From Akkermansiaceae bacterium (GTDB lineage Bacteria; Verrucomicrobiota; Verrucomicrobiia; Verrucomicrobiales; Akkermansiaceae), in contig JAHCBC010000003.1 of the NCBI GenBank assembly GCA_019634595.1, forward strand, positions 124,001 to 188,000: DNA of 64,000 bases, given 5' to 3'. Made by a program: the position numbers and the translations under genes. Positions 16,965 through 25,330 of the stretch are shown piece after piece. Position 1 is the stretch's first letter. Each line of letters begins with the position of its first letter. The notes beneath the pieces were generated by a model that saw only the letters and a program-made list of their open reading frames with translations, ran no database searches and was not told where the DNA came from.

Positions 16965-18505
16965 GGCGGAGTGGGGAGCATTCCGCGGATCTTCGGGTCA
17001 CGGATGTTGGAGGAAAGTTCGGCGGTGAGGTGTGCCCGGTCCGGACCCAGCACGCTGACCAGCGCGTATGAGGCCATGTCCTTGTCCAGCCCCTCGGGCA
17101 GTTGTTTCACCCACGCCAGATAGTCCGCACCCAGGCGGACATGATTCTGCGCCCCTGCCATCATCCACACGTCCATCCGCTTCCGCCACAGTTCCGGGGA
17201 GGCATCCACCGGGACGGCACGGAGATAGTCGTGGAGGCTTTGCGGATTCGCCTCATCGAAAGAGAACGCCGCCGCCATCGCCTTGTCCCATTTCTCCTGG
17301 CCGGGCAGATGGTCGAGCAAGTGAAGCGCACGCGCACCGTCGTCCTTCACCAGCCCCCGGAATACATTTTCGCGGAGCGCGTCAGGCGACTCCGCCGCCA
17401 TATGGGGAAGCTGCCTGGAGACCTCCGCCAGCACCTCGTCCGCGGACAGCACCCCGTTGCGGAAGGCATAGCGGTAGTCTTTTTCTTTCCGCAACGCGTC
17501 GGCCACATCACGGCCCGCGATCTCCGTGATGATTTCGTCGCGGCTCTTTCCGGGACGGTAGGCGGTCAGCACCTCCAGCCGTGCCTCCATGTCCACGGTC
17601 GGGTTCCGCCACATCAGTTCCGCATACATCGGCCCCTTGCGGACGGATTCCTTTTCCGCCTCATCCAGCTTCCCGGATGCGAGCAGGTTGCCGATCCACA
17701 GCGCTCCATCCGCACCATTGGCGGAGGCCAGGTTCCCCATCAAGATCATGCTCCCCTCCTCCCGGCAGAAGGCGATGAGTTCATCCGCCCGGCCCAGCGG
17801 CCAGGCATCCGCGGCCGTCCTCCGGAACGCCGTCCATGCCTGCGGGTCGAGGTGTTCCTTCATCCGCCGGATGCCGGCCAGATCTCCGGAGGCCGCCATC
17901 TGCCGGGACAACGACGGAGCCAGCTTCGCGCCGAAACCCGTGTTGTCGCCCTTCAGCCATCCACCCACTTCGTCCGGTCCCTTTTCCATGGCGACCGCCA
18001 TCGCCGCGTCAAGCAGCTCGAACCCCATGGAGTCTCCAGCCGGCCTGGCAGACGCTTTGATGAACGCAGCCGGATCCGCCCTCAGCCAATGGATCAGGCG
18101 GACCGTCGCCTCACGCCTCAGATCCGCATCACCTGTTGCCTTTGAAAAACGCTCCATCGCTGCCATCGCCGCCGCCGCGGGATCATCCGCCACCGTGGTC
18201 TCCTCCGCCTGGGCCAGCAGTGTCCGGTAGCGCTCCCGGCTGTTCTCCGCCCAGCGTCCCCATCCTTTGAACGTGTTCCCCAACGGTGCCTCCGCAATCA
18301 AACGGTCCAACAGGCGTTCCGCCGGGGCATCCGGCTCCTCCCTCGTCCGCCGGGAACGCTCTCTCTCCCCGGCATCCCGGGCATGCCGCATGCCATCCAG
18401 ACCTGCGGTGACTTTCTCCCCTCCCGCCTTCCACACCAGCCAGCCCCCCGCGAACGCCGCGAGATGGCCCGCCACGACAAGCAAGGTGGAAAGCCGCCTC
18501 TTCAT
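16961..18505 (-). CDS. Membrane-anchored helical protein of unknown function
   Basis: The ATG at 18505 gives 514 residues starting MKRRLSTLLVVAGHLAAFAG, a signal-anchor helix. The remainder is rich in Ala, Leu, Asp and Arg, with periodic helical pairs (WLKGDN, WIGNLLASGK, HLLDHLPGQEKWDKA), and looks like an alpha-solenoid. No enzymatic motif is visible. It is the upstream member of a translationally coupled pair with the gene ending at 15630. Such lineage-specific exported helical proteins are common in Verrucomicrobiota, and I do not assign a function. Confidence 0.75.
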   Translation of the reverse strand: MKRRLSTLLVVAGHLAAFAGGWLVWKAGGEKVTAGLDGMRHARDAGERERSRRTREEPDAPAERLLDRLIAEAPLGNTFKGWGRWAENSRERYRTLLAQAEETTVADDPAAAAMAAMERFSKATGDADLRREATVRLIHWLRADPAAFIKASARPAGDSMGFELLDAAMAVAMEKGPDEVGGWLKGDNTGFGAKLAPSLSRQMAASGDLAGIRRMKEHLDPQAWTAFRRTAADAWPLGRADELIAFCREEGSMILMGNLASANGADGALWIGNLLASGKLDEAEKESVRKGPMYAELMWRNPTVDMEARLEVLTAYRPGKSRDEIITEIAGRDVADALRKEKDYRYAFRNGVLSADEVLAEVSRQLPHMAAESPDALRENVFRGLVKDDGARALHLLDHLPGQEKWDKAMAAAFSFDEANPQSLHDYLRAVPVDASPELWRKRMDVWMMAGAQNHVRLGADYLAWVKQLPEGLDKDMASYALVSVLGPDRAHLTAELSSNIRDPKIRGMLPTPP

Positions 18506-18560
18506 TGGAACCAAGGTGGTATGAAAACCACCGGTCCTCCGCAATGGAAATCAGGGAGAG

Positions 18561-18640
18561 GTAGCGAAGCTCGTGAGAGCTTCGGCGGGGTGGACGTTTA
18601 TCAGGGAAACAGCTCCGGTCCCCCACGGTATCCCCCCCAT
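18561..18640. repeat. Partial REPIN (family 1)
   Basis: GTAG plus the palindrome CGAAGCTC-GTGA-GAGCTTCG and a GGCGGGG tail start at 18561. The spacer matches the element at 15500, but the opposite arm is degraded: only a C-rich run remains near 18630-18640. It sits in the divergent gap before the radical-SAM operon. Confidence 0.65.
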
Positions 18641-18707
18641 TTTCCCATCATCATGACAGGAAATCGGGGTGGATTTCTCCAAAAACCCGAATAGTGTTCA
18701 TAAGAAC

Positions 18708-19937
18708 ATGAAACTGGAAACCAAGCTCGCCATCCTCGCCGATGCCGCGAAATACGACGCCTCCTGCGCGAGTTCCGGCGCGGTGCGGAAAAACTCGCTG
18801 GATGGAAAGGGCGTCGGCTCCACCGGCGGCGCGGGCATCTGCCACAGCTACGCGCCGGACGGGCGGTGCATCTCCCTGCTGAAGATCCTGCTGACCAACC
18901 GCTGCATCTATGATTGCCACTACTGTATCAACCGTAGATCCAGCAACGTGCGGCGCGCGGCATTCACGGTGGAGGAGGCGGTGAAGCTCACGCTCGACTT
19001 CTACAAGCGCAACTACATCGAGGGGCTGTTCCTCAGCTCCGGCATCATCCGGGACGCGGACCACACGATGGAGCAGGTGGTCGCCGTCGCCCGCACGCTG
19101 CGGGAGGTGCATGACTTCCGCGGCTACATCCACCTGAAGACCATCCCGGAGGCATCGCCGGGCCTGATCGAGGAAGCCGCGCGGCATGCGGACCGCATCA
19201 GCATCAACCTGGAGCTGCCACGGCAGGAGGCGCTGGACCAACTGGCACCGGAAAAGAACCTCGCCCGGACGAAGCAGGCGATGGGCCGCATCCGCCACAA
19301 GCTGGAGGAGGCCGTGGAGCGGAAGAAGGACGGGGACAAGAAGCTGCGCCACGCGACCGGACAAAGCACGCAAGTCATCGTCGGCGCGGATGCCTCCACG
19401 GACTCGGATTTCCTCTCCCGCTCGGACGAGCTTTACCGCTCCTACCGGCTGAAGAGGGTCTATTACTCCGCCTTCAGCCCCATCCCGGACTCCTCCGGCA
19501 TCCTGCCGCTGAAGTCCCCGCCGCTGGTGCGGGAACACCGGCTCTACCAGGCGGACTGGCTCATGCGGCACTATGGATTCGGCACCGGCGAGATCGTCGA
19601 TGCCGCGCGGCCGAACCTCGACCTGGACATCGACCCGAAGCTTTCGTGGGCGCTGCGGAACCGCCATGAGTTCCCGCTGGACGTCCACACCGCCAGCCGG
19701 GAGTCGTTGCTGCGGGTGCCCGGCCTGGGCGTGCGGAACGTGGACCGCATCCTGTCCATCCGCCGCTTTGCGAAGATCCGCCTGGCGGATCTCGCGCGGC
19801 TGCGGGTGTCGCTGGAAAAGGTCCGGCCGTTCGTGGTGCTGGCGGACCACCGTCCGTCATTGCTGGAGCTGGACTCCGACTCCCTCCGCTCCCGCTTCGC
19901 GCCGAAACCCGTGCAACTCGATCTCTTTTCCCGATGA
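18708..19937 (+). CDS. Putative DNA modification/repair radical SAM protein
   Basis: The 409-residue protein contains the radical SAM cluster motif C-x3-C-x2-C (C66, C70, C73 in CIYDCHYC). A TIM-barrel follows with GLFLSSG and SINLELP, and the C-terminus carries a helix-hairpin-helix element (RVPGLGVRNVDRIL, about 340-353) typical of DNA binding. It matches the family described as a putative DNA modification/repair radical SAM protein (TIGR03916-like), distantly related to spore photoproduct lyase. An upstream in-frame GTG at 18669 exists, but the ATG at 18708 gives the usual N-terminus. Its stop overlaps the next gene's ATG by 4 bases (ATGA), coupling it to UdgX. Confidence 0.88.
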   Translation: MKLETKLAILADAAKYDASCASSGAVRKNSLDGKGVGSTGGAGICHSYAPDGRCISLLKILLTNRCIYDCHYCINRRSSNVRRAAFTVEEAVKLTLDFYKRNYIEGLFLSSGIIRDADHTMEQVVAVARTLREVHDFRGYIHLKTIPEASPGLIEEAARHADRISINLELPRQEALDQLAPEKNLARTKQAMGRIRHKLEEAVERKKDGDKKLRHATGQSTQVIVGADASTDSDFLSRSDELYRSYRLKRVYYSAFSPIPDSSGILPLKSPPLVREHRLYQADWLMRHYGFGTGEIVDAARPNLDLDIDPKLSWALRNRHEFPLDVHTASRESLLRVPGLGVRNVDRILSIRRFAKIRLADLARLRVSLEKVRPFVVLADHRPSLLELDSDSLRSRFAPKPVQLDLFSR

Positions 19938-21379
19938 TGGTCAGCGTGACGGTCGATGGCGGCTTCAACGGATGGCGGGATCTTTCCAGATCCCTGCTGG
20001 AGAAAGGCGTGCCGCCGGAGGAGGTGATGTGGAACGCGGATTCCCTCTTCGGCGGTGTGCCGGACAACCTGGCGCCCGCCGCTCCCGTCCCGACGGCGAA
20101 GGTGCCAGCCGCTTTCCTGAAGCTCGCGTCGGAGGTTTCCTGCCACGCGGATGACGAACGGTGGGCGCTGCTTTACCGCCTGCTGTGGAGGATCGCCCTC
20201 GGCGGGGAAAAGCACCTGCTGGAGATCTCCAGTGATGCGGATGTGGTCCGCGCGGCGACCATGGCGAAGAACGTGCGGCGGGAAATCCACAAGATGCACG
20301 CCTTCGTCCGCTTCAAGCTGATCTCCACGGACGAGACGACCGGGCGCGAGCGCTACGCCGCGTGGTTCGAGCCGGAGCACCACGTGGTCCAGGCGGCCGC
20401 GCCGTTTTTCAGGGCACGCTTCGCCAACATGGACTGGAGCATCTTCACGCCGAAAGGCTGCATCCACTGGATCGGCGGGACCGTCACCCACTCCCCCGGC
20501 ATCCCGGTGAATCCCATCGCGGACGCGGACGCGCTGGAGTCCGCGTGGAGCACCTACTACCGCAGCATCTTCAACCCCGCGCGGCTGAAGACGAAAATGA
20601 TGCAGACGGAGATGCCAAAGCGCTACTGGAAGAACCTGCCGGAAGCCGCACAGATCCCCGGCCTCATCGCCGCCAGCCGGCCCCGGGTCGATCACATGCT
20701 GGAAAAGGAACCCAGCCGGGAAAAGCAGGCGCCCGCCCTGCCCTATCTGGCGAAGCTGCGCGACCTGGACGCCGCGCCACCGGTGGAAAGCGTCCCGGCG
20801 GTGACGGCCTCCCTGGAGGATCTGCGCCGCCTCGCCTCCCACTGCCGCGCCTGCCCGCTGTGGGCGGACGCGACCTGCACGGTGTTCGGGAACGGTCCGG
20901 CGGACGCGCGCCTCATGATCGTCGGCGAGCAACCGGGGGACAAGGAGGACATCGCCGGGCTGGCCTTCGTCGGTCCTGCCGGAAAGTTGCTCGACCGCGC
21001 CCTGGCGGAGGCGGGCCTCGACCGGCAGGCCGCCTATGTGACGAACGCGGTGAAGCATTTCAAATGGACCCCGCGCGGAAAGATCCGCCTCCACCAGAAA
21101 CCGGACGCCACCGAGATCGACGCCTGCCGGCCATGGTTGCTGGGCGAGCTGGGCCACATCAAGCCGGAGGTGCTCCTTCTCTTGGGATCGACCGCCGCCC
21201 GAGCGGTTCTCGGGAAAGGTGTGGCGGTGGCGAAATTCCGCGGACTCCTCCCGTCCAAGGTGGCCCCGCGGGTGATCCTGACCGTCCATCCCTCCTACCT
21301 CCTGCGCATCCCCGACGTCCGGAAGCGGGAGAGCGAATATCGGAGGTTTGTGGAGGATCTGCGGCTGGCGCGGGGGTGA
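19934..21379 (+). CDS. DUF4130-UdgX fusion: uracil-DNA-binding/cross-linking protein
   Basis: Residues 1-230 match the DUF4130 (TIGR03915-type) DNA-metabolism domain (KMHAFVRFK, AWFEPEHH, FTPKGCIHW). Residues about 295-481 are a family-4-like uracil-DNA glycosylase of the UdgX type, with motif A GEQPGDKED (331-339), motif B HPSYLLR (452-458) and cluster cysteines including C304 and C307. The loop RGKIRLHQKP places H387 where UdgX has the His of its KRRIH loop, which becomes covalently attached to the abasic sugar after uracil removal. The product therefore probably marks or shields uracil-containing DNA. It is co-translated with the radical SAM protein. Confidence 0.92.
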   Translation: MMVSVTVDGGFNGWRDLSRSLLEKGVPPEEVMWNADSLFGGVPDNLAPAAPVPTAKVPAAFLKLASEVSCHADDERWALLYRLLWRIALGGEKHLLEISSDADVVRAATMAKNVRREIHKMHAFVRFKLISTDETTGRERYAAWFEPEHHVVQAAAPFFRARFANMDWSIFTPKGCIHWIGGTVTHSPGIPVNPIADADALESAWSTYYRSIFNPARLKTKMMQTEMPKRYWKNLPEAAQIPGLIAASRPRVDHMLEKEPSREKQAPALPYLAKLRDLDAAPPVESVPAVTASLEDLRRLASHCRACPLWADATCTVFGNGPADARLMIVGEQPGDKEDIAGLAFVGPAGKLLDRALAEAGLDRQAAYVTNAVKHFKWTPRGKIRLHQKPDATEIDACRPWLLGELGHIKPEVLLLLGSTAARAVLGKGVAVAKFRGLLPSKVAPRVILTVHPSYLLRIPDVRKRESEYRRFVEDLRLARG

Positions 21380-21428
21380 GGGGCCGGAGCATCGTTTGGG
21401 GGATCGCTTGGAGAAAAGCGGTTAGATT

Positions 21429-21535
21429 ACCACTGATTCCACTGATTTACTGATTTGAAGAGAGTGCTCGGGCACATCCATTCGCAGCGGGTGCGCCTTC
21501 CAATTCTGAATCAGTAAATCAGTGAAATCAGTGGT
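21429..21535. repeat. 27-bp inverted repeat with ACTGATT motifs
   Basis: The arm at 21429-21455 (ACCACTGATT..., with three ACTGATT-like units) is repeated in inverted orientation at 21509-21535 with one mismatch, separated by 53 bases. It lies between convergently unrelated genes and could form a long hairpin acting as a terminator, or be a small mobile repeat. The rest of the 21380-21800 gap holds a short palindromic remnant near 21643-21663 (CCGTTCTGAAGACCGG with CACTCCCAGC). A similar remnant lies near 50275. No gene is supported in this gap. Confidence 0.65.
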
Positions 21536-21800
21536 TTCCAAATCTTCCAAAACCGGTGTCTGCGCTACACCACTTGGTCTTGGAAGGAAGTGGCCCCGGA
21601 GTATAAACATCCCCCGTCCGGATTGGCTTGAAGATGCCGTTCTGAAGACCGGCACTCCCAGCCGTCCAATCAAATGAAAATTGCGAACTGCACGCCCACC
21701 GTGCGGAGACAGCGGACACCACCGCTCCCAGCCCGGACGGAAACGTTGCGGCACCCAGCTTCTGGCTATGGCATGACGCTTGCGAAAGGAACGGGCAGAC

Positions 21801-24059
21801 ATGCTGCGCTTTCTTCCATGGAGATTCATCATCCGCTTCGCCGCCCGCCGGTATGGGGTGATGGATCCGATTTCCTGGCTCGCACGGTTGCGGGCCTTCG
21901 CCCGTCCTTCGGAGGTTCAGGAACCCATCGAGCTGCTCCGTGCGGGCATCGTCTTCCACGCCCGCGGCCTCGTGAACGTGAAGGCGATCCAGCACAACCT
22001 CGACTGGGTGTGGCCATTCTGGGTGGAACGCCAGTTCAAACCGGGCGACCCTTCCTTCGTCCCGCGCGCGTTTTCCTTCAGCCACATCAACCTCACCCAC
22101 CGCAACTGGACCGCCGTCGGTCTGCCGGAGATCCCCATCTACCCCATCGTCGATCCGCGAGGACTGGTCACGCCGCTGCATGACGGATGGTCGGTGGACT
22201 TTTGGATCGTGACGAAGGACGGCGCACGCCTGCTGCCATCAAAGCTCGAAGAGTCGCAGGTCACCCAGACCCTCCATGTGGAACCCGGCTTGCGGGTGGA
22301 GACGGTGGCGGAGAAAAGCAGCTTCCGCATCCGCAGCGAAGTCGCCATGATGCTGGACGGCACCACCCCTACGGTTGAGGTTCAGGTCAACGCCACCTCT
22401 GACAAGGCGGGCTGGCTCATCGCCGCCATCCGCCCCTACAACCCGGAGGGCATCCAGTTCATCGACGACATCCACATCAACGGTCCCGGCGACGGGCTGG
22501 AGATCAACAAAAAGACCACCGTCCGTTTCAGCGAGGCCCCTTCCGGCCTGCGCATGGCCCACTATGAGGAGGGCGACGTCCACAATGATTTGGCCTCTTC
22601 GCAGGAAACCTCCTCCATCACCTGTGATGCCGGGATGGCCACCGCAGCCGCCCTTTTCCCCATCTCCGCCGGAGCGGAAAGGCAGCTCACCGTCTTCATC
22701 CCGCTGACGGAAGAAATGGAACAGCGCGGCCTGAAACTGCCGGAAGCCGCAGCCACCCCATGGGATGTCGCCATCCAGCCCACGGCCCGGCTTTCCGTCG
22801 CGGATGGGAAGATCCAGTTCCTCTACGACGCCGCGGTGCGCACGTTGCTCCTGCTTTCTGCGGATGAGCTGGTGCCCGGCCCGAACACCTACCGCCGCTT
22901 CTGGTTCCGAGATGCCTGCCTGATGCTGAACCCCATGCTGGCCATGGGCCTGACCGGGCGTGCGGAAAGGATCCTCTCGCGCTTCCCATCACGCCAGACC
23001 CTCGGTGGCTACTTCTCCTCGCAGGAGGGCGAGTGGGACTCCAACGGCCAGGTACTGTGGATCGCCGCGCGGTTCGCCGCCGTCACCGGCAAGCGGCTGG
23101 ACGACACGATGGAGCACGCGCTTGTCAAAGGTACCCGCTGGCTTTCGAAGAAACGCCTCCCCGCGGATGCGCCGCACGGCACCGCCGGGCTGTTGCCCGC
23201 GGGCTTCAGCGCGGAACACCTGGGGCCGAACGATTTCTACTACTGGGATGACTTCTGGGCCATCGGCGGACTGCGCGCCATCGCCGACTATTGGAAAAAA
23301 TACGGCGAACATGACCACGCGGAGGAAGCGGAAAAGCTCGCGGAGGAATACACCGACAGCCTGGAGAAAAGCCTGGAGGGCATCCCCGCGAAGCGCTCAC
23401 GCGGGGCCATCCCCGCCGCGCCGTCCCGCCGGATGGATGCCGGGGCCGTCGGCTCCATGGTGGCGGACTACCCGCTGCAGCTCTACCCGCCCGGCGAGGA
23501 ACGGTTGATGGCAACCTCCCGCTACCTGATGGACCGTTGCTCTTTCCGCGACGGATTCTTCCAGGAAATGATCCACTCCGGCATCAATGCCTACCTCACC
23601 CTGGACCTCGCGCAGACCTGCCTGCGTGGCGGCGATCCCGCCTATGGAAAGTTGGTGCGGACGGTGGCGGACCTCGCCTCACCCACCGGCCAGTGGCCGG
23701 AAGCCATCCACCCGAACACGCTCGGCGGCTGCATGGGCGACGGCCAGCACGGCTGGGCCGCGGGCGAGTGGATCATGATCATCCGCAACGCCTTCGTCTA
23801 TGAAGAGGAGTCCACCCGGTCACTCGTCATCGGTTCCGGCATCCTGCCGGAGTGGATGCATGGGGATGGCTCCGCCAGCTTCGGCCCGACCCACACGCTG
23901 TGGGGTGAGGTCAGCGTGACCATCAAGGATGAGGCCGTCCGCGTCGATGCCATCTGGAACGGCGCGCCTCCGCAAATTGTGATCTCCATACCGGGATACC
24001 TGCCCATCCCGGACGCGGCGGCCAATGCCCCGCACCCCCTCACGCCCCTCCCATCATGA
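21801..24059 (+). CDS. Six-hairpin-glycosidase-like protein, first gene of envelope cassette
   Basis: The ATG at 21801 is preceded by AAAGGAA; a TTG at 21780 is an alternative. The 752-residue product has no signal peptide. An N-terminal beta-rich half (about 40-330) precedes an (alpha/alpha)6-like half with the motifs YRRFWFRDACLMLNP, GEWDSNGQVLW, FYYWDDFWAIGGL and EAIHPNTLGGCMGDGQHGW. These acidic and aromatic clusters are typical of glucoamylase, debranching or trehalase-type enzymes. I could not place it in a named GH family. It overlaps the glycosyltransferase start by 4 bases (ATGA), opening a four-gene coupled operon to 28360. Confidence 0.75.
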   Translation: MLRFLPWRFIIRFAARRYGVMDPISWLARLRAFARPSEVQEPIELLRAGIVFHARGLVNVKAIQHNLDWVWPFWVERQFKPGDPSFVPRAFSFSHINLTHRNWTAVGLPEIPIYPIVDPRGLVTPLHDGWSVDFWIVTKDGARLLPSKLEESQVTQTLHVEPGLRVETVAEKSSFRIRSEVAMMLDGTTPTVEVQVNATSDKAGWLIAAIRPYNPEGIQFIDDIHINGPGDGLEINKKTTVRFSEAPSGLRMAHYEEGDVHNDLASSQETSSITCDAGMATAAALFPISAGAERQLTVFIPLTEEMEQRGLKLPEAAATPWDVAIQPTARLSVADGKIQFLYDAAVRTLLLLSADELVPGPNTYRRFWFRDACLMLNPMLAMGLTGRAERILSRFPSRQTLGGYFSSQEGEWDSNGQVLWIAARFAAVTGKRLDDTMEHALVKGTRWLSKKRLPADAPHGTAGLLPAGFSAEHLGPNDFYYWDDFWAIGGLRAIADYWKKYGEHDHAEEAEKLAEEYTDSLEKSLEGIPAKRSRGAIPAAPSRRMDAGAVGSMVADYPLQLYPPGEERLMATSRYLMDRCSFRDGFFQEMIHSGINAYLTLDLAQTCLRGGDPAYGKLVRTVADLASPTGQWPEAIHPNTLGGCMGDGQHGWAAGEWIMIIRNAFVYEEESTRSLVIGSGILPEWMHGDGSASFGPTHTLWGEVSVTIKDEAVRVDAIWNGAPPQIVISIPGYLPIPDAAANAPHPLTPLPS

Positions 24060-25330
24060 GAATCGCGATGTTCACGAACACCTACCTGCCGCACGTCGGC
24101 GGGGTCGCCAGATCGGTGAAGACGCTGGAGGACGAGTGCCGCAAGCGCGGGCACGAGGTCTGCGTCATCGCCCCGGAGTCCGACATGGCGGAGGAAAGCC
24201 CGGACGTCCTGCGCGTCCCGGCGATCCAGAATTTCAACGGCAGTGACTTCAGCGTGCGGCTGCCCTCGCTGAACCTCATCAGTGATTTCCTGGAATACTT
24301 CCAGCCGGACATCATCCACAGCCACCACCCCTTCCTGCTGGGAGACTCCGCGCTGAGGGAGGCATGGAAGGTCAGGATGCCCATCGTCTTCACCCACCAC
24401 ACGCTTTACGAACGCTACACGCACTACGTACCGCTGGACTCCGACGCGCTGAAGCGGGTGGCCATCCAGCTCGCCACGGAATACTGCAACCTGTGCAGCA
24501 GGATCATCGCCCCCAGCGAGAGCGTCGCCCGCCTGCTGGTGGAACGCGGGGTCACCACACCCATCGAAGCCATTCCCACGGGCATCGACACGGCTGCTTT
24601 CGCGTCGGCGGATTGCGGCGCCTTCCGTGAACTGCACCGCATCCCGGAGGGGGCCACCGTCATCGGCCATGTCGGGCGGCTGGCGGAGGAAAAGAACCTT
24701 CGCTACCTGACGGAGGCGGTGAAAGCCGCGCTCGCCCGGCACGCGGAGGCATGGTTCGTCCTGGTCGGCGATGGCCCGGAAAAGCAGGCCATGATCGACC
24801 TCATCGGCAGCGACCGCATCATTGCCCCCGGCTCGTTGCACGGCACCGATCTGGCCAACGCCTATGCGTCGATGGATGTGTTCGTCTTCGCCTCGCAGTC
24901 GGAGACCCAGGGCATGGTGCTGGCGGAGGCGATGGCGGCGGGCGTGCCCGTCGTCGCGCTGGATGGCCCCGGCGTGCGGGAGATCATGAAGGACGGCGGG
25001 AACGGCACCATGCTGGCCGGGGATGCTCCCGTGGAGGAATACGCGGAGGCACTCCACCGCATCCTTTCGGACCATGATTTCCGCAGCCGCTGTGCGGAAG
25101 GGGCCTCCGCCACCGCCGCGGAGTATGACCGGGACGTGACCACGGACCGCATCATCTCGCTTTACGAGGAACTCGTCGCCGCCGCCGCGCAAGACCGTGC
25201 GGAGGATTTCACCCTATGGGACCGGCTGCTCAACGGCATCGGCGTCGAGTGGGATCTCACCGTCGCGAAGCTCGCCGCGGTGGCGGCGGTCGTCACTGCA
25301 ACCCCAGCAACGGAGGCGAAGATTGATTAG
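24056..25330 (+). CDS. GT4 glycosyltransferase, diacylglycerol glucosyltransferase-like
   Basis: The 424-residue GT-B enzyme starts MRIAMFTNTYLPHVGGVARS. It contains DIIHSHHPFLLG, FTHHTLYERYTHYVP and IPTGIDTAAF in the N-terminal lobe, and GHVGRLAEEKNL and SETQGMVLAEAMAAGVPVVA (the E-x7-E region) in the nucleotide-sugar lobe. The HTLYE/Y-H-Y arrangement is characteristic of GT4 enzymes that glycosylate membrane lipids, such as 1,2-diacylglycerol 3-glucosyltransferases. A generic GT4 acting on another acceptor cannot be excluded. The gene overlaps both neighbours (ATGA at its start, 8 bases at its end). Confidence 0.87.
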   Translation: MRIAMFTNTYLPHVGGVARSVKTLEDECRKRGHEVCVIAPESDMAEESPDVLRVPAIQNFNGSDFSVRLPSLNLISDFLEYFQPDIIHSHHPFLLGDSALREAWKVRMPIVFTHHTLYERYTHYVPLDSDALKRVAIQLATEYCNLCSRIIAPSESVARLLVERGVTTPIEAIPTGIDTAAFASADCGAFRELHRIPEGATVIGHVGRLAEEKNLRYLTEAVKAALARHAEAWFVLVGDGPEKQAMIDLIGSDRIIAPGSLHGTDLANAYASMDVFVFASQSETQGMVLAEAMAAGVPVVALDGPGVREIMKDGGNGTMLAGDAPVEEYAEALHRILSDHDFRSRCAEGASATAAEYDRDVTTDRIISLYEELVAAAAQDRAEDFTLWDRLLNGIGVEWDLTVAKLAAVAAVVTATPATEAKID

